A model generated the notes under the pieces. The model made no database searches. It saw only the letters and a list, made by a program, of their open reading frames with translations, and was not told where the DNA came from. Position numbers and translations under genes: made by a program. A stretch of DNA of 64,000 nt from Notolepis coatsorum (lineage: Eukaryota; Chordata; Actinopteri; Aulopiformes; Paralepididae). Below, one piece after another: positions 22,333 to 33,388 of this stretch; the stretch's first letter is position 1; each line of letters starts with the position of its first letter. The DNA is taken from contig OZ020588.1 in the NCBI GenBank assembly GCA_963971535.1, forward strand, positions 125,898,561 to 125,962,560, read 5' to 3'.

Positions 22333-22559
22333 AACCGTGGTCAGTCTGTGCGGAGACGCAAGGAAGGGCAGGGTTGCCAGATAGGATTAACAATATTTGA
22401 ACTGGCCAGTCTTATCAAAGGTAGCCAAATGGCGGCCTTACTCTCAAATCTGGCAACACTGATTAACAGCTGCGTTGCATTGTGGGGATCCCCCCCCCCC
22501 CCCCCCACAATGCATTGGGGTTTCAAATTTTGAATTGACGCGGGCGGTACAGAGATTAC

Positions 22560-23275
22560 GTCGTACGAGTCGCCAACTGTTGCTTCTCTCTCAGGTAATT
22601 TATGCAACACAGATATATTTGATCATTTATAAGTAATACCGCTAATATAAATGAGTGCTGTTTAGTCTGTGTTTCAGTGAGTGTAGCGCAAGATCACGTT
22701 AGCTACTAGGCTATATACACTGAGTGTAGCGCAAGCTCACATTAGCTACTATAGGCTACATACACTGAGTGTAGCGCGAGCTCACGTTAGCTACTAGGCT
22801 ACATACACTGACTGTAGCGCAAGCTCATGTTAGCTACTAGGCTACATACACTGAGTGTAGCGTGAGCTCATGTTAGCTACTAGGCTACATACACTGCGCG
22901 CGAGCTCAGGTTAGCTACTAGGCTACAAGCTACATACACTGTAGCGCGAGCTCACGTTAGCTACTAGGCTACATACACTGTAGCGCGAGCTCACGTTAGC
23001 TACTAGGCTACATACACTGAGTGTAGCGCGAGCTCACATGCTACTAGGCTACATACACTGAGTGTAGCGCGAGCTCACATGCTACTAGGCTACATACACT
23101 GAGTGTAGCGCGAGCTCACGTTAGCTACTAGGCTACATACACTGCTACAAGCAGAGCCTCACGTCGTCACCAACTGTTCTCATCTCAGGTAATTGTGCAA
23201 CACATATATTTTATTATTTATAAGTAATGCGTGCTGCTGATATAAATGCTGTTTAGTCTGTGTTTCAGTGACTAG
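22560..23275 (+). repeat. 43 bp minisatellite between two copies of its flank
   Basis: About eleven units (actgagtgtagcgcgagctcacgttagctac... of 43 bp, with shorter variants) run from 22676 to 23150. The sequence before it (22561-22685) and after it (23159-23274) is the same roughly 115-125 bp block, including ctctcaggtaatt and gtttagtctgtgtttcagtga. The array therefore lies inside a tandem duplication. Confidence 0.85.
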
Positions 23276-23279
23276 TTTA

Positions 23280-24190
23280 CTGTAATGTTATTTGCTCGAT
23301 ATTATGAAACTGGCGGGATCTGTAAACTACAGTAGCACTACTGCCAGCAGGCCTAGACTGCAGAATACTGACGTTAGCTAACCAATGCATATCACGCAGA
23401 TCTTTCATGGTTTAATTTAATTATAAAAAATATAATTTCATTGTCAAATACTGTTACATTGCTGGATCTCAACAATGACATGAAAGCAGAAGACAGCTCA
23501 ATAACAACTACCGGTATACTTCAAGTGGTCGTAAATGATGTATACATTTTTTTTTATTGTGTGTGTGACTGTGTATATATAATATATACTTTTTAATCTG
23601 GGACATCATTTTCAAAGAGTCATCCTGTAATACCTTCTCTCTCTCTCTCTCTCTCCCAAGACGGTCAAGATCTACCAAGTCTTCAAGATCTTCAAGTGGT
23701 CATGCTTGTAAGTGATGTATAAAATGTTTTATTGTGTGTGTGTGTGACTGTGTATATATATACTTTTCAATCTGGGACTTACATTTCAACAGCTGGAAAG
23801 AGTCATCCTGTAAATGCCTTCATATACTGAATGTTGAATGTCCTTACTTTTAGCTCTTCTGCAAAGACTTCTTACAAATCAAGAAGTGTTGATGGATGCT
23901 ACAGTATATTGTATGTAGATGTGCATGACGTGGACTAAATTAGAGGTCCTAGATATGGAAGTTTGAAGATAGCGGTGTTTCAAGAGACTGGCTAGGCTAC
24001 TGCAGGCTGTAGAGTGGTGAGTTAACTTGTTCCATGTGCCGCAAGTATGTCAAAAAGAAAAACAGAAACAACACATTTGTCATTGTCATGGTAACAGTTA
24101 CTTCACAGTACAAATACGTGAGTCCCCTGTTGTGGTTGTGAGTCACCTTTATTAGCTTAACTCCGTAGCAACATCACACAGGTGTATCTG
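23280..24190. other. No gene seen; short CT repeat and two similar TG blocks
   Basis: A (tc)n run is at 23636-23657. Two related stretches, ending gtgtgactgtgtatatata near 23555-23590 and 23735-23765, are separated by about 180 bp and suggest an old local duplication. No protein family is visible. Confidence 0.5.
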
Positions 24191-24194
24191 TGTA

Positions 24195-24345
24195 GACAGT
24201 CTCCTCCCCACCGTATATTCTCTCCCCACTGTATGTATCTTTTTTTCTACCACCCCCTCCTCCTAATGTACAGTCTCCTCCCCATCATAATGTATATATT
24301 CTCTGTTAGGATCTATGGGTAACATTGATTACTGTATATTTGCAT
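24195..24345 (+). repeat. LINE 3' UTR piece with the agtctcctcccc motif
   Basis: The stretch contains acagtctcctccccaccgta, attctctcccca and cctcctaatgtacagtctcc. These are the building blocks of the large minisatellite at 31476-39775. Here they occur only about twice and in a LINE UTR context, so this may be close to the ancestral form. Confidence 0.6.
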
Positions 24346-24361
24346 ATCATATATGTCACAA

Positions 24362-24650
24362 ATGAATTGAAAATGGGGGACCCTGATGATGTAAACAAGA
24401 GGAAAGTCTTTCTCTGCTCTACATCCCCTTAACAATTGTTTGTATTGAGCCGTACTGTATTGTACCCATTCTGCAATCTGTTAAATATTGATTGATTGAT
24501 TGAACATTTTATTAACAGATTGCAGAATGGGTACAATACAGTACAGCTCAATACACACAATTGTTAAGGGGATGCAGACCAGAGAAATACTTTCATCTTG
24601 TCTACATCAGGGTCCCCCATTTTCAATTCATCATAACATACACGACATAC
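24362..24650. repeat. Tail-to-tail LINE 3' ends forming a palindrome
   Basis: 24362-24487 reads forward (gaattgaaaatgggggaccc to attctgcaatctgttaa). 24488-24650 is its inverted copy, including the (ttga)n tail. The arms are about 125 bp and nearly identical. Single copies of the same sequence are at 22195-22332 and, inverted, at 25436-25540. Confidence 0.82.
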
Positions 24651-24659
24651 AGATTGTAA

Positions 24660-25100
24660 ATGCAGCTGTCGCCTATAGAGGGCGACAAATTTTTATATTT
24701 CATTTTATCTCATGTGACGTATCACGTCCTGTCTCACGCTCTGACTTGCCGTAGTTTGATCAGATCTGGCGGAACGTGCCCAGACTTGTAGGAGAAGATA
24801 GCGCAGCAGATTTGTGCACTTTATTTGTCAAAGATAAAAGATTAAAGTACTAGAGTTTTGAAGATAACCCCTCCCATTGAGCTGCAAGCAGGCCAAAGTG
24901 GTTAGTAAAGTTTATTCACACTTTTCGTTTTGTTTTTGTAATTCTATTGACTGAATTGTATGAGTATTGACTGTTATTATTTCCTGCATTGTAGTTCTAC
25001 GGTGGTGATGAACTTGATGCTATGATGCTAACTAGCTCCAGCTAGCCTGTTTCAAGAATATGCATCAATAAACAGCCATCTGTAATTAAAGAACTCGGGG
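24660..25100 (+). other. Unassigned block with an AATAAA signal
   Basis: There is a short hairpin at about 24667-24687 (tgtcgcc...ggcgaca) and an AATAAA at about 25067 followed by a GTCG-rich end. It could be an LTR-like or exon-like piece, but I find no matching flanks and no coding frame, so I leave it unclassified. Confidence 0.3.
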
Positions 25101-25104
25101 TCGT

Positions 25105-25640
25105 CGTCGTGCATCCATGGGCGGCACACAGATAGACAGTACTGCTACATCTATACATTTATGACATACTAGATTTACAAATACAGTATTGTTTGTGATA
25201 CAAAAATAGTCTAAAAAAGAGAGTATATATACATTTGACGAAGAAACTGTACATTGGAGGAGGTTGGGTAGGTGGGGTGGGGGGACTGTACATTGGAGGT
25301 GGTTGGGTAGGCTGGGTGGGGGGTGGGGAACTGTACATTGGATTATTGACGAAACCTTACTTGTTCCCAAGAAGAGGGTCTCGTGTATTAAATAAAGTTT
25401 TCATTCATTCATTCACTCTGGATCTGGTAAATCAAGTAGCAATACACACAATTGTTAAGGGGATACAGACCAGAGAAAGATGTTTGTCTTGTTTACATCA
25501 TCAGGGTCCCCCATTTTCAATTCATAGTGACATTTATGACATACACAACATACATGACATCATGACATTTATGACATAGGGACATACATGACTTACAGGT
25601 ATATAGTACTGTTACATTTGTCACATATACGATATGCAAA
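25105..25640 (-). repeat. Minus-strand pieces of the same LINE 3' UTR
   Basis: 25105-25340 is the reverse complement of the UTR seen at 21680-21971 (tgtatcacaaac, atgtcataaatgtat, aatgtacagt). 25380-25415 is a plus-strand tail (aataaagttttcattcattc), and 25436-25560 is a reversed copy of the terminal UTR. The stretch is a mosaic of at least three 3' ends. Confidence 0.7.
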
Positions 25641-26129
25641 TATACAGTACTGTTACCCAGAGATCCTAACAGTAAATATATACATATGATGAGGAGCAAT
25701 GTTCCCCCTAAGGTGCGCCCGTGCGCGAGCGCACATGGCAAAACGCTCCCGCGCACATCTGAAATCGACTGTGCAAAAAAAATAAAATAAAAATCTGGAT
25801 TTTTTTTTACTTTTTTTTTTTAATTTAACAAACATGACAATGTTCACGTCTTAAACTCATACTGAGGCTTTAGTTTTGGTTTTAAATTGCATATCATAAT
25901 TCATGTATTGATTGTCACACAGAGCAGAAGAATTTTGCCAAAACAAACCAATAGTATCCAGCATCAGAACGGCAGACCAGCCACACTCTCAGACCCAAAC
26001 GCATTTCCTTTGATTTAATTATACATCAAATGATTTATGTCAAGGATTGCAATGCCTCGCTTGAATGAAGTTAACTTTTCACCTGGATAATGTCAACATT
26101 CAGGGTGAATGTAATGTGAGAAATTGGGA

Positions 26130-26250
26130 TAAAAAAAATATAATTTAGATTTTTTTTATCGGATCGGGAAAGATCGGTATCGGTAGATACTCAAAATCAC
26201 ATGATCGGGATCGGATCGGGAGCAAAAAAATGTGATCGGGACATCCCTAA
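26130..26250 (-). mobile_element. hAT-type terminal sequence
   Basis: Read on the minus strand, the segment begins tagggatgtcccgatcac and continues with gctcccgatccgatcccgat. This is a very common terminal sequence of non-autonomous hAT elements in fish. The other end is not evident. Confidence 0.6.
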
Positions 26251-26254
26251 CCAT

Positions 26255-27420
26255 CCCTAACCCTGTTGCGTGTGACGTTACCAAGAGAAGCCCCGCTTTC
26301 AGTGCTTTGTGGGCAGCGCTACTGCACGCTCACACAGACACACACAACAGATGAGGAAGTGGACAGATCCGACCAGCATTGCTGGCTCCTCACAATGCAA
26401 ACGCGAAAATGTACATTACAGATGAACTGCAGAGAAAACTTCCAATTTATCATCCCGGTCGAGACTAATTGGAAGCGGAGTGCAACGCGTGCAAAGCTTG
26501 ACCATATGTTTATGTGTCTAATAAAGGTGCTAGCGATCTCAAAGCTCACATGGACACAGCAAAACATTACAAACAAAGCAGTGCGAGGCGAGAGTTTGAT
26601 GGCAAAGTTGACCGAATTGATTGAAGAATGCAGCTATACAGAGAGAGAAAGAAAATAATTTAAAACTATTTTGTTGCCTCAAAATTATGTTTTGGTTTGA
26701 TAAGATGCTTAATCATTCTAAGGATTATGTGTGTAATAAATTAGTTTAGTACACTAATTGCAACAAATCTTAAACTGCATAGTGCATAGTATCTTTGTGA
26801 TGTTACTGTTTTATAATTTACATTACATTGAAAAGATAAAAATATATTTTTTAAAGCTGGATTTTCTTATACAGAAGAGGTATTATTTAGAACATTACAT
26901 CATATTTTTCTTGTTATTTATTTTGTCCAGTAAGACTTGAAAATATATATTATTTTGTCATAGGTTGATTTAGTTATTTTCTTGCGATTTGTCAGATAGA
27001 TTACTTTAGGCATAATACAGCATGTTGAGTAACTTTGGTTATAGAGAGATATTATTTTGTTATATAAAATAATATAAACAATAATTTTATATCCATACAG
27101 AGGAGGTATACTTTAAATATATTATAATGATAAGGCATCTTTGAGTAAACTTTGATTAAGTATCTTGAGGCTGAAGGCAGTGTCCTCTTTAAAAAAAATC
27201 ACAATATGGTCACCCTTGAAGTCGCATTATAATTCACTTAATAAAATAATGAAGAGTCAGCCTCCTAAAAAGACAAAAGTTAGTGACACGACTCACACCG
27301 CCGCCGCCAACCCAGCCAAAGTAAGGACTATGCTCTGTATCGTCAATCAATGGTCAAATAAATATTTATATAAAACGCTAACGCTATTTAAAAGAAAAAA
27401 AAATCAGTGGAGGTTAAAAT
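26255..27420 (+). pseudogene. Decayed hAT transposase region with a BED-like zinc finger
   Basis: Around 26480-26590 one frame reads ECNACKA, a stop, then PYVYVSNKGASDLKAHMDTA and KHYKQSSAR. This is the C-x2-C...H-x5/6-H pattern of the N-terminal BED-like finger of hAT transposases (SDLKAHM.TKKH in the family). Further on, 27230-27330 encodes the lysine-rich MKSQPPKKTKV. Stops and frame changes are frequent and the catalytic and dimerisation regions are not seen. A piece resembling 16970-17074 lies at 26770-26862. Confidence 0.5.
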
Positions 27421-27795
27421 AAGAATATGACTTGGCCTGAAAAAAAGTTCAGTCAGGAATTATTTTTTGCTTTAATTCCTGGAATCACTGGCCTTAGACT
27501 ATCTACTAATGTATTCTCTCTCTCTCTCTCTCTCTCTAGGTTCATGGCCACTAATGACTTCAGAGCTTCAGAAGGACAGTATGCTGGATGAGGAAGGTCT
27601 TGGCCATGCTGCGATGGCTCCTAGAGGACAAGAACGGAGGTGCAGGACCTGGCTGTCAAATGGTTTGTAATGCTACAGTATAAATTATTGTATTACCCAT
27701 CACACTCACCATCAATGACTCCACCATCACCCCCTCCCACCTAGTCCGCAACCTCGGTGTCATCCTCGACCCCACCCTCTCATTTGACCCCCATG

Positions 27796-28932
27796 CAGTG
27801 GCGGCTCGCCACTAGGGGCGCACGGGCGCCGCCCCCCCCTTCAGGCCCCTGGTTATATGAGAGTAGAAGAAGAAAAATTATCTTTTTGTTTTTTGTTTTA
27901 TAGCCCTATAAATAATATAAACATGTTTAAAATGAATAATATTTACTCATTTTAAGTATGTTTGTGTTTCCAATGCACAATATAACTTAATTTTACAAAG
28001 ATTAATAATAGTTTTCCTGAACAGGAAGTGACGATTCTATCTGATATAGACCTTTTCATTACGTAGCCGCAGGCATTTCTCCTCGCCGTATTTCTCTCTG
28101 GGCTAGGCGCAATTGCGCCTGGAGTGCGCGTGCCCGCCGTGCACTGGTTCATCGCTGTATCTGTCGCAGCCACGCGCTTTGCGTTGAATATGATGTATTA
28201 TGATGGAACTCGGGCGCTGGTTTGAAACGACCTAGCAAGCAGCCGAGCGTCTAAAAGCTCTCTGATTGGCCGACGCGGTACTTTCCGTAACCGCAGTTTG
28301 CAACATGAGTTTATGCTGTTGTTGTGTTGTGTGATGCAGATATTTGTCTTGGAGCGTGATGGCAAGTTCTTTCAACGGTTAGGCTTGGGCACTCTTTCAA
28401 AGTTGGTTAAGGTTAGAGTTTGTCTTAGAGCATGGCGATAGAACACCAGGTAGTTTGCAGGCTGTTCGAGGCGGACATGGACAAAGGCACTCACTTGTTG
28501 GCTATTAACAAGCTATATTATGGATGCAGTGTGGACTCGGGACATGCATGGACAATGGATGGACATCAACACAGGCTGGATGGACAATGCCATGGAGTGG
28601 ATATACTTTATCAACAAGCCAACAACAAGGTAGATTAGCGATCTTAACTCTAGTTTAATACATGATACGTTGTCTACTGATGCCGCATAATATCAACAGC
28701 TGATTCGTTGTAACGTTACAGCTTTCAGCTAATGTTAGCTACTGCTAGCTGTTAGCTCAGTTAGCTTAGCTGGCCACTTTTATAATTACTGCATGGAAAC
28801 GGAGTAACGTTAACGTTTAAACGTTATGTCGAGGTCATACAATACTACAGTCGACATAAGGTTAACGTTACCCCATTTCCATGAAGTGTTTAAATAGCAG
28901 CAATCTTGTTGAAAATGTAACTTTACTAAAAT

Positions 28933-29024
<92 letters not shown>

Positions 29025-29062
29025 CTGTTATGCTGCACCCGCCGTGGTCTCTCTCTCTCTCG

Positions 29063-29093
<31 letters not shown>

Positions 29094-29094
29094 G

Positions 29095-29159
<65 letters not shown>

Positions 29160-29262
29160 ATTTCGCCGCGTGTGGGGCATAACCACTGAGACAATGAATG
29201 GTAACTTGTTTAAAATGACGAGATATACAAATGTGCTTATTATTGAATGGATCTGACATCAT

Positions 29263-29301
<39 letters not shown>

Positions 29302-29488
29302 CGAGAGAGAGAGAGAGAGAGCTGTGCGTGTTTGTGTTGGGCTATTGGAAACGTGGTTGCATTTGACTGACTGATCATATATTGATCGATGGCAATGGTG
29401 ATAATATTCGCCAATGCGTGCCTTGTACATGTTTGCAAAATGTTTGGTATAGCGCCCCTAGTGGCGACGCATCCACGAGCCGCTACTG
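27796..29488. mobile_element. Non-autonomous hAT element (1.69 kb)
   Basis: The termini are cagtggcggctcgccactag at 27796 and the inverted form ending cgagccgctactg at 29488. A second short inverted motif, ccactaggggcgc, lies just inside both ends. An exact 8 bp duplication, cccccatg, flanks it (27788-27795 and 29489-29496), the hallmark length for hAT. No transposase is encoded. The interior carries long CT and GA repeats and a roughly 100 bp block (28375-28475) that recurs several times in 30716-31310. Confidence 0.87.
28934..29320. repeat. Long CT and GA microsatellites inside the hAT
   Basis: (CT)n runs cover 28934-29022 and 29048-29158 with small interruptions, and a (GA)n run covers 29264-29320. 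The long serine/leucine or arginine/glutamate frames across them are repeat artefacts. Confidence 0.95.
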
Positions 29489-29899
29489 CCCCCATGTCCG
29501 CTCCATTGTCAAAACTTCATATTTTCACCACCGCAACATTGCCAAAATCCGTCACTGCCTCTACCCCCTGCTGCTGAATCCCTCATACACGCCTTCATCT
29601 CCTCCCTCCTGGACTACTGTAACTCCCTCCTCACTGGCATCACCTCCCGCTCCCTCCATAAACTGCAGATGGTCCAAAACTCAGCCGCCCGCCTCCTCAC
29701 TAACACCCGGTCCCGCGAACCCATCACTCCTGTCCTCCACTCCCTCCACTGGCTCCCGATCAAGGAACGCATTAACTTCAAAACACTACTCCTCACCTTC
29801 AAAGCCCTCCATAGCCTGGCCTCACCCTGGTCTCAAACTTTTTACACCAAGTACCACCTGAGAACGTAGCTGGCTCTCCAAGTACCACCATATGACCGA

Positions 29900-30174
29900 C
29901 GTTAAAATACAGTATTCAGCTATGCAGAGTTCACGCAGGAGGCAAATGTATTCCTAATACCATTATTTTTATACAAAGACTTAATTTCCTGCATTCTGGT
30001 GCAGGAATGTTTGAATTTTTACCATTTAAATTCCAGTGTTTGTGATGGGCATCACAAAGTATTGTATAAAAAAATTAAAAATACACATATTCAATACATT
30101 TTTAATTGTAACCCTTTAAATGCCAGTTTGTGTGATGGCATCAGAAATTATTGTTAAAAATTATTATTATTGTT
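29900..30174 (+). repeat. Short duplicated block left of the fold-back
   Basis: Two similar stretches (tttaaattccagtgtttgtg near 30026 and tttaaatgccagtttgtgtg near 30115, each followed by atggcatca and attgt) form an imperfect tandem duplication of about 90 bp. Nothing else is visible. Confidence 0.55.
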
Positions 30175-30194
30175 AGCAAATGAGTGACAGAAGT

Positions 30195-30600
30195 ATTTGA
30201 ATTTTATCAGATACCAAATTTATAGCATTGAAAATAATTACTTTGAAAACATGTATCTGAATTGAATTTATAGCATTGAAAATAATTACTTTGAAAACAT
30301 GTGCAGTATCTGAATTTTTCAGACACCGAATTTATAGCATTGAAAATAATTACTTTGAAAATCATGTATCTTAATTTTTTTTGCTCCGAATTTACCTATG
30401 TGAAAAAAAAATTCAGTGTTTAAAATTCAATGTAAAAAATTCGAATGCATAATCAAATTCAATGTAAAAAAATGTGATGCATAATTGTGGTGTATAAAAT
30501 TCAATGTAAAAAATGTTATGCATAATTGCTGTGTATAAAATTCAATATAAAAAATTCGAATGCATAATTGCGGTGTATAAAATGTGATGTAAAAAACCAT
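30195..30600 (+). repeat. Left arm tandem repeats
   Basis: 30195-30390 has about three units of the roughly 60 bp repeat (tttatagcattgaaaataat...acatgtatctgaa). 30410-30600 has about four units of the roughly 42 bp repeat (ttcaatgtaaaaaattcgaa...cataattgcggtgtataaaa). Both are found inverted in the right arms. Confidence 0.88.
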
Positions 30601-31440
30601 CCGGGCTGCGTGAATCCTTTCAGCAACTGGCTTGTCCTTCCACTTTCCCGTTTGGCGCTCTGATTGGCCAGGTCATGTGACATGAGCGCCAATCGTGGGA
30701 CGGCAAGTTTTTGCAGGGTTAAGCTTAGGCACTCTTTCGAAGTTGGTTAAGGTTAGAGTTTGTCTTAGAGCGTGACGGCAAGTTCTTTCGACGGTTAAGC
30801 TTAGGCACTCTTTCGAAGTTGGTTAAGGTTAGAGTTTGTCTTAGAGCATGGCGATAGAACGCCAGGTAGTTTGCAGGCTGTTCAACGCGGAAATGGGCAA
30901 ACACGCTATTGGGCGCACATGTCACATGACCTGGCCAATCAGAGCGCCAAACGGGAACGCGGAAGGACAAGCCAGTTGCCGAAAGGATACATGCATCCGG
31001 GCTGCGTGTATACCAAACCAAGCCGCATTTCTCGGAGACGCTCTCTGATTGGCACTGACTGACGCTCTCTGATTGGCCACTGACGCGTTTGCCCAATCCG
31101 TGACGAGCTGTGTCTTTGCCCATTTCCACGTCAAACAGCCTGCAAACTACCTGGCGTTCTATGGCCATGCTCTAAGACAAACTCTAACCTTAACCAACTT
31201 CGAAAGAGTGCCTATAAGCTTAACCGTCGAAAGAACTTGCCGTCACGCACTAAGACAAACTCTAACCTTAACCAACTTCGAAGAGTGCCTAAGCTTAACC
31301 AGTGTAGAAACGGGCGTCGGCCATTCAGAGAGCGTCTCCAAGAAATGCGGCTTGGTTTGGTATTCACGCATCCGGGCTACCCAGACAGGATAAGCAATCG
31401 AGCCTGGATGCAATCGAACTGACTTCTGGCCTATCACTGC
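30600..31440. repeat. Nested palindromes with repeated CCAAT boxes
   Basis: 30600-30700 (gcaactggcttgtccttcca, gcgctctgattggccaggtc) is mirrored at about 30908-31010. 30716-30892 (agcttaggcactctttcgaa, gttggttaaggttagagttt, caggtagtttgcaggctgtt) is mirrored at about 31125-31308. The phrase ctctgattggc, an inverted CCAAT box context, appears at about 30658, 31043 and 31066. No protein is supported here. Confidence 0.75.
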
Positions 31441-31475
31441 ACGGCTTTGTCAGTCATGTGATCACACCAACCCGG

Positions 31476-32340
31476 GAGAAAGATGGCGGTATATATACAT
31501 ACGGTGGGGAGAGAATATATACATACGGTGGGGAGGAGACTACATTAGGAGGGGGTGGGTGGGAGAGAAATATACATATGGTGGGGAGAGAATATATACA
31601 TACGGTGGGGAGGAGACTGTACATTAGGAGGGGGTGGGTGGGAGAGAAATATACATACGGTGGGGAGAGAATATATACATATGATGGGGAGAGAATATAT
31701 ACATACGGTGGAGAGGAGACTGTACATTAGGAGGGGGTGGGTGGGAGAGAAATATACATATAATAGACAGTCTCCTCCCCATCGTATGTATATTCTCTCC
31801 CCACCATATGTATATTTCTCTCCCACCCACCCACCCACCCCCTCCTAATGTACAGTCTCCTCCCCACCGTATGTATATATTCTCTCCCCACCATATGTAT
31901 ATATTCTCTCCCCACCGTATGTATATTTCTCTCCCACCCCCTCCTAATGTACAGTCTCCTCCCCACCGTATGTATATATTCTCTCCCACCCCCTCCTAAT
32001 GTACAGTCTCCTCCCCACCGTATGTATATATTCTCTCCCCACCATATGTATATTTCTCTCCCACCCCCTCCTAATATACAGTCTCCTCCCCACCGTATGT
32101 ATATATTCTCTCCCCACCGTATGTATATTTCTCTCCCACCCACCCCCTCCTAATGTACAGTCTCCTCCCCACCGTATGTATATATTCTCTCCCACCCTCT
32201 CCTAATGTACAGTCTCCTCCCCACCGTATGTATATATTCTCTCCCCACCGTATGTATATTTCTCTCCCACCCACCCCCTCCTAATGTACAGTCTCCTCCC
32301 CACCGTATGTATATTCTCTCCCCAACGTATGTATATATAC
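31476..32340. repeat. Orientation-switching minisatellite, first array
   Basis: Units of acattaggagggggtgggtg, gagagaaatatacatacggt and ggggagagaatatatacata run forward to about 31765. They then continue as their reverse complement (cctcctaatgtacagtctcc, ccaccgtatgtatatattct) to 32340. The arms outside it (31370-31475 and 32341-32465, with cccgggagaaagatggcggt and its complement) are also inverted copies. All long frames here are repeat artefacts. Confidence 0.93.
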
Positions 32341-32464
32341 CGCCATCTTTCTCCCGGGTTGGTGTGATCACATGACTGACAAAGCCGTGCCGTGATAGGC
32401 CAGAAGTCAATTCGATTGCATCCAGGCTCGATTGCTTATCCTGTCTGGGTAGCCCGGATGATGG

Positions 32465-32586
32465 TTTTTTACATCGAATTTTATACACCGCAATTATGCA
32501 TCGAATGTTTTACATTGAATTTTATACACCGCAATTATGCATCGAATTTTTTACATTGAATTTTATACACCGCAATTATGCATCGA
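32465..32586 (-). repeat. Inverted 42 bp repeat units before the L1
   Basis: Three units of ttttatacaccgcaattatg...catcgaattttttacattgaa, the inverted form of 30410-30600. The last bases (32578-32586, atgcatcga) are the left target duplication of the L1. Confidence 0.85.
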
Positions 32587-33388
32587 TTTTTTTTTTTTTT
32601 TTTAATTTTTTTTATTATTGCAAAACAAAACTTATTAAAAGTCAGTACTCAACACACAATGTATAATGAAACTTTCAGTAAAGGTGGTTAAAATATATGC
32701 AAGTACAGAAACAGGATAAAACAAAAATAGTCAATAATAACATTTTAACCGTATACAGTGTATATCCAGCGAAGTTACAATTATATAAATGTTAGTATAT
32801 AATATACCCCTAATACCTATTTTCTAAAACCCTACACACATATGCTCCAGCTCAAACCCCCCCCTCCCGGACCCCCTCTTGGATAGTGCCTCCATTATCC
32901 CTCACTCCTAACCAAACATCACCATTATAGGCTAGCTTTTATTCTCTCCACCACTTCTAACCACATTGACATTTTGGATTCATTGAGCCCCAGAATTCTT
33001 GCTGTAGATATTTCTTGATATATCACATCGAGATATGTAAGAAACCACACTTTCCGGCAAATTTTTTCCGGTTGAAACCAACGTGATGCGATCAGTTTTT
33101 TAGCTACTGTGATACCCGATAAAACCAATCTTTTTAGTTGTGGATTCACTGCAAACTCAAAAACATCATTCAATAGCAATACCGCGGGGTGTACAGGTAT
33201 ATTCCAAAATACGAGTATTGATAATTGTTGGGACACATCTTTCCAGAATGCCTTAACTGGTGGGCAGTCCCAATACATGTGCATAAATGTTCCTTCGTCC
33301 CCATTTGTACATTGGGAGCATTTGGAGTCTTGTATAAGCCCCATTTTGCACAGCCTTATAGGAGTCAAGTATGTCCTGTGAATATAGT

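Larger units (their letters stand above)
27700..29873 (+). mobile_element. L2/Rex-like LINE ORF split by a hAT insertion
   Basis: 27700-27795 encodes a stretch including LVRNLGVILDPTLSFDPH, the conserved post-RT motif LGV.LD..L.F..H. The frame resumes at 29497 with a stretch including IVKTSYFHHRNIAKIRHCL, and then in another frame LDYCNSLLTGITSRSLHKLQ, MVQNSAARLLTNTRSREPIT and PVLHSLHWLPIKERINFKTL before a stop near 29867. The family pattern (RLDYCNSLL, LQ..QN.AARL, HWLPV..RI.FK) is unmistakable. The hAT at 27796-29488 sits between the two pieces with an 8 bp duplication. The RT core and a 3' tail are not visible. Confidence 0.83.

Noticed and set aside
22370-22460. Possible MITE with cagggttgccagat ends
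   Set aside because: The ends pair imperfectly and no target duplication is visible.
24667-25120. Possible solo LTR with an AATAAA signal
   Set aside because: No matching flanking duplication for any TG...CA pair that I tried, so it is kept only as an unassigned block.
28810-29430. Serine/leucine and arginine/glutamate-rich frames
   Set aside because: Direct translation of CT/GA microsatellites.
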